From assembly GCA_965279255.1 (NCBI GenBank), contig OZ257146.1:1736001-1800000 (forward strand): 64,000 bases of DNA, given 5' to 3'. The translations under genes and the position numbers were made by a program. A model generated the notes under the pieces. It had not been told where the DNA came from, ran no database searches, and saw only the letters and a list, made by a program, of their open reading frames with translations. This DNA comes from CAMFLJ01 sp965279255. GTDB lineage: Bacteria; Actinomycetota; Acidimicrobiia; Acidimicrobiales; Acidimicrobilacustridaceae. Each line of letters begins with the position of its first letter. The stretch's first letter is position 1. Positions 14,540-26,033 of this stretch are shown here, one piece after another.

Positions 14540-16903
14540 TCAGGCAGTGCTGCCGAGAGCTTCCTGAGCGGTCGCGGGGACCGCCCGCAGGTGCTTGGCC
14601 GGGGCCATGCCCAGCTCGACGAGCTTGGTGTCGAGCTCGCCCGGCGGCAACGGCCGGGAGAACAGGAAGCCCTGGACCTCGGTGCACCCGAGATCACCGA
14701 CGAGTTGGGCCTGCTCCGGGGTCTCGACGCCCTCGGCCACGCTGGTGATGCCGAGGGAGGAGGCGATGAACACGACCGCCTGGATGAGGCTGGCCGCGCT
14801 CTGGTCCTCGCCGAGCTCCTTGACGAAGGAACGGTCGATCTTCAGCTCGTCGACCGACAGCTTCGAGAGGTAGGCGAGCGACGAGTAGCCGGTGCCGAAG
14901 TCGTCGATGGAGATGCGCGTGCCGCACTCGCGGATGGCGTCGAGCTGGCCCGACACGAGGTCGAGGTTCTCCATGAGGATCGACTCGGTGAGCTCGAGGC
15001 ACAGCGCCTCGGGCGGAACCCGGTGGCGCAGCAGGGCCTGGGCGATGGTGTCCATGAGCGTGTCGCTGCGCAGCTGACGAGCGGACACGTTGACCGACAT
15101 GCAGATGTCGGTGGCCCCCCGGAACGCCGCGCGCAGGCGGGCGAGCTCGGCACACGCCTGGTCGATCACCCACGCGCCGATCTCGACGATCATGCCGGTG
15201 TCCTCGGCGATGGCGATGAACTTGTCGGGCCGGACGGTGCCCAGCTCGGGGTGCTGCCACCGCAGGAGCGCCTCGAGGCCGACGACCTTGTGGTCGCTGA
15301 GGCGCAGCTTCGGCTGGAAGTGCAACAGCAGCTCGTCGCGGGCGAGGGCGTTGCGCAGCTCGCGCTCGAGGTGCAGCCGCTCGGCCACCCGCTCCCGCAT
15401 CGAGGTGTCGAAGATGACCACGTCGTCGCCACCGCGGGTCTTGGCGTGGTTCACGGCCGTGTCGGCGTCGCGGATGAGCTCCTCGGCCACGCCCAGCTGG
15501 GCGGGCTGGTGGGCGATGCCCACCGAGGCGGTCACCGTGATCTCGGTGTCCCGGACGTTGAAGGCCTGCTTGAACATCAAGCGGGTGCGCTCGCCGAAGT
15601 CGAGAGCGCTGTCCTCGTCGGGCAGGCCGGCCACCACGATCACGAACTCGTCACCGCCGAGGCGGCCCACGAGGTCACCGGGGCGGACGCGCTGGCTGAG
15701 ACGCTCGGCGACCGCGACGAGGAGGTCGTCACCGACCCCGTGGCCCATGCTGTCGTTGACCAGCTTGAACCGGTCGATGTCGACGTGGAGCAGGGTCATC
15801 GACCCGGCCCGGTCGACCTGGTCGTGCAGCGCCCGAGTGATGTGCTCGGCCACGAAGGACCGGTTGGGCAGGCCGGTGAGCGGGTCGTGGGTCGCCTCGT
15901 AGGCCAGTCGGGCCTGGGACTGGGCGTGCTGGCGCAGCGCCCGCCACACCCGGAAGACACCGACGCTGACGAGCAGCACGGCGATGATGCCGAGCGCCAC
16001 CCGGTCACCGATCGAGTCGGAGCGCAGGCCGACCAGCAGGACGAAGATCGGCAGGAACAGGGCGATGGCGACGCTGAGCAGGCGCCCGCGACCGGCGGTG
16101 ACATCGTCGGACGGGCGGCCCTGGCCCATCTGGCGGATCGAGGGGTGGAGCGTGGCGGCGGCGGCGAACAGCAGCGACAGCGCGTAGGGCACGTCCATCA
16201 GGTGGTACGAGATGTCGAGGCTCTCGATGTCGACGAGGGCGTAGATGACGTCACCGACGAGCATGCAGAGCAGCCCGGCGAGGTACAGCCACATCGCGGT
16301 CGGGGTGCGGCGGCCACGGGTGAACGCCAGTCGGGCACCCATGGCGAAGACGAAGGCCGAGGCCACCGGGTAGGCGGCCAGGGTGACCTGCACGGGGAGG
16401 CTGATCGACTGAGTCGAGAGGGCCGGGGTCACCAGGTAGACCCACGCCATCATCAGCACCGCCAGCGCGGCGACGACGCCGTCGAGGATGGCGTCGACGT
16501 CGTCCCGGTTGCGGAGCCCGACGCCCGCCAGGCCGGCCACGCCGATGGCGAGCAGCACGTAGGCGGGCAGGGCGAGCACGTCGGGGACGAGCGAGCGGGT
16601 CGAGCCCAGGTTCCCCAGCGTGGAGAACACGATCCGCAGCACGACGGCCGTCATGAAGAGGAGGAGGGCGCCGCCGAAGGTGATCCAGGGCCACATCGTC
16701 GCCGGGCGCCAGGTGCGCAGCCCCACGAAGATGGCGGTGCCGGCCAGGATCGCCATGACCGGGAAGGTGACGTAGCCGTCGGGGTCGAGCACCCCAATGC
16801 CGTGCAGCAGCACCCACAGGCCACCGACCACCAGCACGATGATCGACAGGCGCGCCGAAGGTCGGGGTCCCATGCGGGCCTCGACCTCCTCGGCGCTGTC
16901 CAT
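14540..16903 (-). CDS. Membrane diguanylate cyclase/phosphodiesterase (GGDEF-EAL)
   Basis: 787 residues. About eight to nine membrane helices form an N-terminal sensor (25-320). Then comes a GGDEF domain with intact LGGDEFVIVV near 415 (c-di-GMP synthesis) and an EAL domain with VVGLEALLRW near 541 and DDFGTGYSSL (c-di-GMP hydrolysis). Both active-site motifs look intact, so either activity is possible. A GAAGAGG Shine-Dalgarno precedes ATG 16903. It is divergent from the ABC-F gene; a CRP-like palindrome lies in the shared upstream region. Confidence 0.9.
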   Translation of the reverse strand: MDSAEEVEARMGPRPSARLSIIVLVVGGLWVLLHGIGVLDPDGYVTFPVMAILAGTAIFVGLRTWRPATMWPWITFGGALLLFMTAVVLRIVFSTLGNLGSTRSLVPDVLALPAYVLLAIGVAGLAGVGLRNRDDVDAILDGVVAALAVLMMAWVYLVTPALSTQSISLPVQVTLAAYPVASAFVFAMGARLAFTRGRRTPTAMWLYLAGLLCMLVGDVIYALVDIESLDISYHLMDVPYALSLLFAAAATLHPSIRQMGQGRPSDDVTAGRGRLLSVAIALFLPIFVLLVGLRSDSIGDRVALGIIAVLLVSVGVFRVWRALRQHAQSQARLAYEATHDPLTGLPNRSFVAEHITRALHDQVDRAGSMTLLHVDIDRFKLVNDSMGHGVGDDLLVAVAERLSQRVRPGDLVGRLGGDEFVIVVAGLPDEDSALDFGERTRLMFKQAFNVRDTEITVTASVGIAHQPAQLGVAEELIRDADTAVNHAKTRGGDDVVIFDTSMRERVAERLHLERELRNALARDELLLHFQPKLRLSDHKVVGLEALLRWQHPELGTVRPDKFIAIAEDTGMIVEIGAWVIDQACAELARLRAAFRGATDICMSVNVSARQLRSDTLMDTIAQALLRHRVPPEALCLELTESILMENLDLVSGQLDAIRECGTRISIDDFGTGYSSLAYLSKLSVDELKIDRSFVKELGEDQSAASLIQAVVFIASSLGITSVAEGVETPEQAQLVGDLGCTEVQGFLFSRPLPPGELDTKLVELGMAPAKHLRAVPATAQEALGSTA

Positions 16904-17015
16904 CTCGGGCGACCTCTTCGGGCGTCAGTGGTGCCTCCGCCAGTTGTCTGGCAGGGAGGTGACAGTGATATGTCGGCACTGTGCGCGGTCGACTTGACGG
17001 AATTTCACGACTCGG

Positions 17016-17031
17016 CGTGACCCAGATCACA
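17016..17031. promoter_or_regulatory. CRP/FNR-type palindrome
   Basis: CGTGA-cccaga-TCACA matches the TGTGA-N6-TCACA consensus with one mismatch. It lies between the divergent GGDEF-EAL and ABC-F genes, in one of the least GC-rich stretches nearby. Confidence 0.5.
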
Positions 17032-17096
17032 CAACGCGTCGTGGATGCTCCGGGCCCCACGTCGGAAGCCCCGCCGGGGGGTGGTTGACTGGACCG

Positions 17097-18704
<1,608 letters not shown>

Positions 18705-19114
18705 CCTGAGTCCGTCGGCCGGTCACGGCACCCCGGCCCGGTCCGCCACGGTCGGCTCCCACTCGGTGGCCTGCACGATCGACATCCAGGGAGCCGCCCA
18801 CAGGACTCCCCGTCCCGACGCACCGCACCCGCCCTCCTCCCCCACACCAAGCGGGAGCGCAGGACGGCCTGCCCACCGAGCAGCCGATCTCGCGACGAGA
18901 GGGAGGGTGGATGCGCCGTCCGGGCCGCTCCGACCGCACGCGAGGGTGGGTGCGACGGTCCGGACTGGATCGACCTGTGGGCGCCCGCACCCTCGACGGA
19001 GTTCCTGAGGCGCGGGACTGCGGGCGACCGTGGCGATCCAGAACGGGTCGGCGTGACCGCCCGAGCCCCCTGGCGGAGCAGAGCGGGACGGCGTGACCGC
19101 CCGACCGGATTGGC
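18705..19114. other. 410-bp intergenic region, no supported gene
   Basis: Between the ABC-F gene and the 3' end of prfB, which converge. Short open frames here are Arg/Pro-rich shadows without start signals. The only structure seen is the tandem 40-bp repeat at 19031-19110. Confidence 0.6.
19031..19110. repeat. Two tandem 40-bp repeats
   Basis: Units 19031-19070 and 19071-19110 match at about 30 of 40 positions, with a fully identical 16-base core (cggcgtgaccgcccga). They lie immediately downstream of the prfB stop codon. Confidence 0.7.
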
Positions 19115-20236
19115 CTACGAGTCCGCGTCGGGGTTGTTGGCGTTGGTGCGCTCCCAGCGCAGGAACGCCTCCATGAAGCCGTCGAGGTCGCCGTCGAGCA
19201 CCGAGTCGACGTTGCCGACCTCGTGCTCGGAACGGAGGTCCTTCACCATCTGGTACGGCTGCATCACGTAGGAGCGGATCTGGGAGCCGAAGCCCACCGA
19301 CCGCTGCTCGCCGCGGATCGCCGAGAGCTCGGCCTCGCGCTCCTCGCGTTGGCGTTCGGCCAGCTTGGCCCGCAGCATCTGCATGGCCACGTCCTTGTTC
19401 TGGTGCTGACTGCGCTCGTTCTGGCACGAGGTCACGACGCCGGTGGGAAGGTGCGTGATGCGCACGGCGGAGTCGGTGACGTTGACGTGCTGTCCACCGG
19501 CGCCGGATGACCGGTAGGTATCGATGCGGAGGTCCTTCTCGTCGATCTCGATGTCGGGGACGTCCTCGAGGAACGGCGTGACCTTCAGGGCCGCGAACGC
19601 GGTCTGGCGCTTGCCCTGGGCGTTGAAGGGCGACATCCGCACGAGGCGGTGCACCCCGTGCTCGGATCGCAGCCGGCCGTAGGCGTGGCGGCCCTTCACG
19701 ACGAAGGTGGCCGACGAGATGCCCGCCTCCGAACCCGGGGAGACCTCGGTGAGGTCGACGTCGAAGCCGCGGCGCTCGGCCCAGCGCAGGTACATGCGCA
19801 GGAGCATGTTGGCCCAGTCCTGGGCGTCGGCGCCGCCCTCACCGGACTGGATCTCGCCGATGGCGGGCAGGTCGTCGTGCTCGCCGGTGAACAGCGCCCG
19901 CAGCTCCAGCTCGCCGAAGTCGGCGGCCAGGGCGTCGAGGGCCTCGAGGACCTCCTCCTCGACGGAGTCGTCGGCTTCCTCGCGGCCGAGCTCGAACAGC
20001 GTCTCGGTGTCGTCGATGCGGTCGGCCAGCCCGGCATAGAGCTCGAGGTCGTCGCTGCAGGCCGACAGCTCGGCGTTGACCTTCTTCGCCAGCTCGGGGT
20101 CGTCCCAGAGGTCGGGGCGGCTGGCCTCGGTCTCGAGCTGAGGCCGGGCCGCGGCCAGGTCGTCGATGCGCAGGTACGTGTGCGCCTCGTCGAGGCGGCG
20201 CCGAAGCGCGGCGATGTCGTCGGAGAAGTCCTTCAT
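19115..20236 (-). CDS. prfB: Peptide chain release factor 2
   Basis: 373 residues. The GGQ motif that triggers peptidyl-tRNA hydrolysis lies at 247-249 (SGAGGQHVNV), and the RF2 codon-recognition tripeptide SPF at 202-204. It recognises UGA/UAA stops. The frame is continuous, so the programmed +1 frameshift known in many bacterial prfB genes is absent. It lies 16 bp downstream of secA on the same strand, a common actinobacterial arrangement. Confidence 0.96.
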   Translation of the reverse strand: MKDFSDDIAALRRRLDEAHTYLRIDDLAAARPQLETEASRPDLWDDPELAKKVNAELSACSDDLELYAGLADRIDDTETLFELGREEADDSVEEEVLEALDALAADFGELELRALFTGEHDDLPAIGEIQSGEGGADAQDWANMLLRMYLRWAERRGFDVDLTEVSPGSEAGISSATFVVKGRHAYGRLRSEHGVHRLVRMSPFNAQGKRQTAFAALKVTPFLEDVPDIEIDEKDLRIDTYRSSGAGGQHVNVTDSAVRITHLPTGVVTSCQNERSQHQNKDVAMQMLRAKLAERQREEREAELSAIRGEQRSVGFGSQIRSYVMQPYQMVKDLRSEHEVGNVDSVLDGDLDGFMEAFLRWERTNANNPDADS

Positions 20237-20252
20237 CGGATGGAGACCAGCC

Positions 20253-22976
<2,724 letters not shown>

Positions 22977-22986
22977 GGGAACGTCG

Positions 22987-22992
22987 AGTCTA
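22987..22992 (-). promoter_or_regulatory. -10 box TAGACT upstream of secA
   Basis: Lies 10 bases before the secA ATG, giving a leader of only a few bases. The TAG is also the comF stop codon. Confidence 0.35.
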
Positions 22993-23598
22993 CCGACGCA
23001 CCTGTCGCGCCGGTGTCCGGGCGAGGACCAGGCCGTGAACGGTGAGGGCACCGGCCGCCCGCAACGTGGCCGCCGCGGCCGACAGGGTGGCCCCCGTGGT
23101 GCACACGTCGTCGACGACCAGCACCGAGCTCGGTGCACCGCCCGGGGTCACGAACCGGGGTGCCCCGCGCCGCTCGCTCGCGCTGCGGCCGGTCTGGTGC
23201 ACCCCCGCCAGGCGGCGCAGGCAGCACCGAACGGGCAGGTCGAGCAGACGCGCCACGGCCCGGGCGAGGAGCTCGGCCTGGTCGAAGCCGCGCTCTCGCG
23301 CCCTGTCCGGCGTGGTGGGGGCCCACGTCACGACCTGACGCTCGATGGGGGCCACCAGCGAGGCCAGCGCCGGCGCCAGGCCCTCGATCGATGCCCGGGC
23401 GTTGCGATACTTCACGGCCGTGACGACCGAGCGGGCGACCTCGTCGTAGCGCACCAGGGCCGCCAGCGAGTCGAGGCCGTCGGGGGGCTCCAGCCTCGGC
23501 GGGGGCTGCAGTTCTGCGACACAGATGGCGCACGGCGAGCGACCGATGGCTCCACACCGGGCGCAGCGCGCCGGCAACAGGATGTCGAGGATGGCCAC
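22990..23598 (-). CDS. comF: ComF family phosphoribosyltransferase-like protein
   Basis: 202 residues. The N-terminal Cys cluster (CARC at 12-15, CAIC at 23-26) forms the zinc-binding part typical of ComF, and the C-terminal PRPP-binding loop reads VLVVDDVCTTGAT. The family is linked to DNA uptake and single-strand DNA handling; the role here is inferred. GTG 23598 was chosen because it sits exactly 6 bases after a TACCGT box and the protein then begins with the expected ILDILLPARC. It lies directly upstream of secA. Confidence 0.85.
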   Translation of the reverse strand: MAILDILLPARCARCGAIGRSPCAICVAELQPPPRLEPPDGLDSLAALVRYDEVARSVVTAVKYRNARASIEGLAPALASLVAPIERQVVTWAPTTPDRARERGFDQAELLARAVARLLDLPVRCCLRRLAGVHQTGRSASERRGAPRFVTPGGAPSSVLVVDDVCTTGATLSAAAATLRAAGALTVHGLVLARTPARQVRR

Positions 23599-23604
23599 CC
23601 GCCG

Positions 23605-23610
23605 ACGGTA
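23605..23610 (-). promoter_or_regulatory. -10 box TACCGT, leaderless start of comF
   Basis: TACCGT followed by 6 bases and GTG at 23598. Confidence 0.5.
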
Positions 23611-23649
23611 CCCACCCCCTGTGTCAGCCCTCGAGAGCACCCCGACCGC

Positions 23650-24174
23650 TCAGGCCCCGCACTTGGTGGCGAGGTAGCTGTCGACGGCGATCCGGGAGCT
23701 CTCGATGCGGGGGTCGTCCAGCGTGGCGAGGAAGTCGGTGTCGGACACCGCGGCGCCGGTGTCGTAGCCGTGGCGCTCGAGCGTCTCCGCGAAGGATCGC
23801 AACATCGCCGCCTCCCGCACGTAGTCGTCGTGGATGGACGATGGGGCCTGGGCCGTCGCGTCGTCGACCTCGGTGAGGTAGGCGTCCCAGGCCTGGTGGA
23901 CCGCGGCGGGATCACCCTCGTCGATCTGGAGCCCGGTCGGCTCGAGCGTCGCCGCCCGACGGGCGCTCGTGCAGAAGGGGGACGACGCCACGTCGTGGCT
24001 CCCGGGCCGCCAGGAGGTGACGGCCACCACCAGCAGGCCCAGCAGGGCCACCCCTGCGCAGAACGACACCACCGGCCGACGACGGACGAGGTCCACCGCC
24101 CCGCTGGCACGGCGCGGCCGGCGTGGCGGGGTCTCGACGACCCCGGGGTCCTCATCGATGAATTCGACGTTCAT
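23650..24174 (-). CDS. Single-TM protein, last gene of the multicopper oxidase operon
   Basis: 174 residues: a 35-residue basic cytoplasmic N-terminus, one membrane segment (VVSFCAGVALLGLLVVAVTSW, about 36-56), then an extracytoplasmic helical domain with Cys near 69 and 172 that could form a disulfide. Not recognised. Its ATG overlaps the stop of the CopD-like gene (4-bp overlap), so it is translationally coupled to the operon. Probably an accessory membrane subunit. Confidence 0.65.
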   Translation of the reverse strand: MNVEFIDEDPGVVETPPRRPRRASGAVDLVRRRPVVSFCAGVALLGLLVVAVTSWRPGSHDVASSPFCTSARRAATLEPTGLQIDEGDPAAVHQAWDAYLTEVDDATAQAPSSIHDDYVREAAMLRSFAETLERHGYDTGAAVSDTDFLATLDDPRIESSRIAVDSYLATKCGA

Positions 24175-25532
24175 GGTCGTCCGGCTCCTCTCGCCCCTGG
24201 TGACGGGGCGTCGTCTTCGATGGTCATGGGTCGACGTCGCTCGATCCGGGCGGCACCGGATGCGCCGCGGCGGAGCGCGAGCGCCGCCCCGAGGGCGAGC
24301 ACCATCAGGGCCAGCCCCTCACACAGCGGGCCCAAGGGGGCGTCCGAGAGCACGGTGTGTTCCCGCGGCGGGGGCGGCGCCGTCAACGTCCAGTCGAATC
24401 GCACCTCGTCGACGGGCGCCGCCGACCGGAGCACGGTGACGGTGGCAGGCACCGTCCCGGTCGACGGCAACTCGACGACGCCGAGCACCATGCGCCCGTC
24501 GATGTCCGGGACACCCGAGCGCGTGATCGCCTGCCCATCGGGCCCGTCGATCACGACGTCAACCCGCTCGACCGGCCCCGGGGCGGGGCGTCGGGTGGAG
24601 AGGACCTCCAGCTCGACGACGTTCGGGCCCGTCCGGGCAGGCTTCAGGGACATGCGGACGAGGAGGTCGGAGGTCGACGCCGTCTGGACCGTGGCGACAT
24701 CGTCGGACACACCGCCATAGCGGGCGCCCACCGCGGCGGGCACCGCGGTGAGGAGCACGCCGAGTCCGACCGCCACCACTCCGAGGACGACCCATTCGTG
24801 GGCTGCGGACCGAGCTCCAGTCGGCCGCTGCGAGCACCGCCGCACCTGCGCGGCGGCCAGCGCCGCCGCCACGAGGGCGAGCGCCACCTTGACCAGGAGG
24901 ACCCGGCCGTAGGGACTGGTCAAGAGGGCGGTGGCGGACTGCACGTGACGTCCGGTGAGCAACAACCCGGAGGCGGCCAGCAGGGCCAGCGCCACGAGAG
25001 CCGGGCGTGAGAGGGCGCCGAGCAGAGGGCCGCGAGCGGCCCCGTCGTCGTAGGTCGCCGTCAGCACCGCCACCAGCCCGCCGGCGACCACGCCGACCGC
25101 TCCGACGTGCGCTGCCGCAAGCAGCACCCCGACCAACCAGGGGCCGCCCTCGGCAGCATGACCGCCGTGCGCCCAGACCACGAGGAGTGCACCGATCGCG
25201 ACGCAGACGGGCCACTGGGCCACCGTCCCCCCGTCGGCCGATCGACGGACGACGACGATGACGGCGATCCCGAGGAGTGCGGCGACCACCGCTCTCGGTC
25301 CCCCACCGCCGCCGACACCGGTCAGGGCCGGCGCCCCGGACGACACGACTGCGGCGAGCACCACGGTGGCCAGTCCCGCCAGGACGAGGGTGCCGGCCCG
25401 GCGGGTGAGCGTCGCGACGGGGACGCGGCTGGTTGCCGACGAGCGTCGCCCCGCCACGAGGGCAGCGAGGGTGACGCCGCCCACGGCGACCACGAGACCC
25501 GTCCATCCCAGCCACCGCGCCACGGCGTCCAT
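24171..25532 (-). CDS. CopD-like membrane protein
   Basis: 453 residues. About nine membrane helices, including the CopD-like segment LLAAAHVGAVGVVAGGLVAVL with a membrane His. After about residue 285 comes an extracytoplasmic beta-type domain (LEVLSTRRPAPGPVERVDVVIDGPDG, CopC/YtkA-like in character), and a final membrane helix near 415. CopD proteins take part in copper movement across the membrane; the position in an operon of multicopper oxidase-fold proteins suggests copper supply. Coupled to both neighbours (3-bp gap upstream, 4-bp overlap downstream). Confidence 0.75.
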   Translation of the reverse strand: MDAVARWLGWTGLVVAVGGVTLAALVAGRRSSATSRVPVATLTRRAGTLVLAGLATVVLAAVVSSGAPALTGVGGGGGPRAVVAALLGIAVIVVVRRSADGGTVAQWPVCVAIGALLVVWAHGGHAAEGGPWLVGVLLAAAHVGAVGVVAGGLVAVLTATYDDGAARGPLLGALSRPALVALALLAASGLLLTGRHVQSATALLTSPYGRVLLVKVALALVAAALAAAQVRRCSQRPTGARSAAHEWVVLGVVAVGLGVLLTAVPAAVGARYGGVSDDVATVQTASTSDLLVRMSLKPARTGPNVVELEVLSTRRPAPGPVERVDVVIDGPDGQAITRSGVPDIDGRMVLGVVELPSTGTVPATVTVLRSAAPVDEVRFDWTLTAPPPPREHTVLSDAPLGPLCEGLALMVLALGAALALRRGASGAARIERRRPMTIEDDAPSPGARGAGRP

Positions 25533-25535
25533 CGC

Positions 25536-26033
25536 TCAGTCGACCGGGATCCCGTCGAGCCGGAGCTCGCCCATCCGGACAGTCACGATGTCGCCGAGGG
25601 ACACGGCGTGACCGGTGTTGGCGATCAGCACGACCCCCGCCGCACCGGCATCGACGGCGACCTTGTGGCCCCCGTGACCGGCGATGCCGGGCTCGTCGAG
25701 GGTGCGGCCCCCGGCCAGCACCGCCGGAGCGGTCGCGTCGTCGTGGACCGCGTGGGCCTTGTCCGCGTCGAGCACCTGGTAGCGGAGCTGCAGCATCCCG
25801 TCAGAGCCCGTGAGGTCGACGCCGACGACGCGGATGCCATAGGTCTCCTCGAGCTCGGTGCTGGTCGGCACGGTCGCCGAAGCGGGAGCGCGGGCCACGC
25901 GCTCACCGGGGCGCCAGCCCCGTGCGACGAGCAGCGCCGACGAGAGGACCACGACGGCGAGCACCACGCCCACCCACCACCAGACGGTGGACCGGGCCGG
26001 CTGGTGCCTGGCGGAGACGGCCGCCGCGGTCAC
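25536..26033 (-). CDS. Single-TM protein with extracytoplasmic beta domain
   Basis: 165 residues. One membrane anchor (VWWWVGVVLAVVVLSSALLVA, 17-37), then a domain with GIRVVGVDLTGSDGMLQLRYQVLDADKA and a C-terminal DIVTVRMGELRLDGIPV. This arrangement recurs in actinobacterial membrane-anchored proteins, but I cannot name the family. Several His residues (HAVHDD, GHGGHK) could bind metal. Start overlaps the stop of the upstream oxidase-fold gene by 4 bp. Confidence 0.65.
   Translation of the reverse strand: MTAAAVSARHQPARSTVWWWVGVVLAVVVLSSALLVARGWRPGERVARAPASATVPTSTELEETYGIRVVGVDLTGSDGMLQLRYQVLDADKAHAVHDDATAPAVLAGGRTLDEPGIAGHGGHKVAVDAGAAGVVLIANTGHAVSLGDIVTVRMGELRLDGIPVD

Noticed and set aside
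14141..17020. 959-residue plus-strand open frame opposite the GGDEF-EAL gene
   Set aside because: It is an antisense shadow produced by the high GC content; the minus strand encodes an intact, motif-bearing GGDEF-EAL protein here.
18766..19008. 80-residue plus-strand open frame after the ABC-F gene
   Set aside because: Arg/Pro/Ser-rich, no Shine-Dalgarno or leaderless promoter, no hydrophobic core; treated as non-coding.
19115..20236. Programmed +1 frameshift in prfB
   Set aside because: The reading frame is continuous from the ATG with no in-frame early UGA, so no frameshift is needed.
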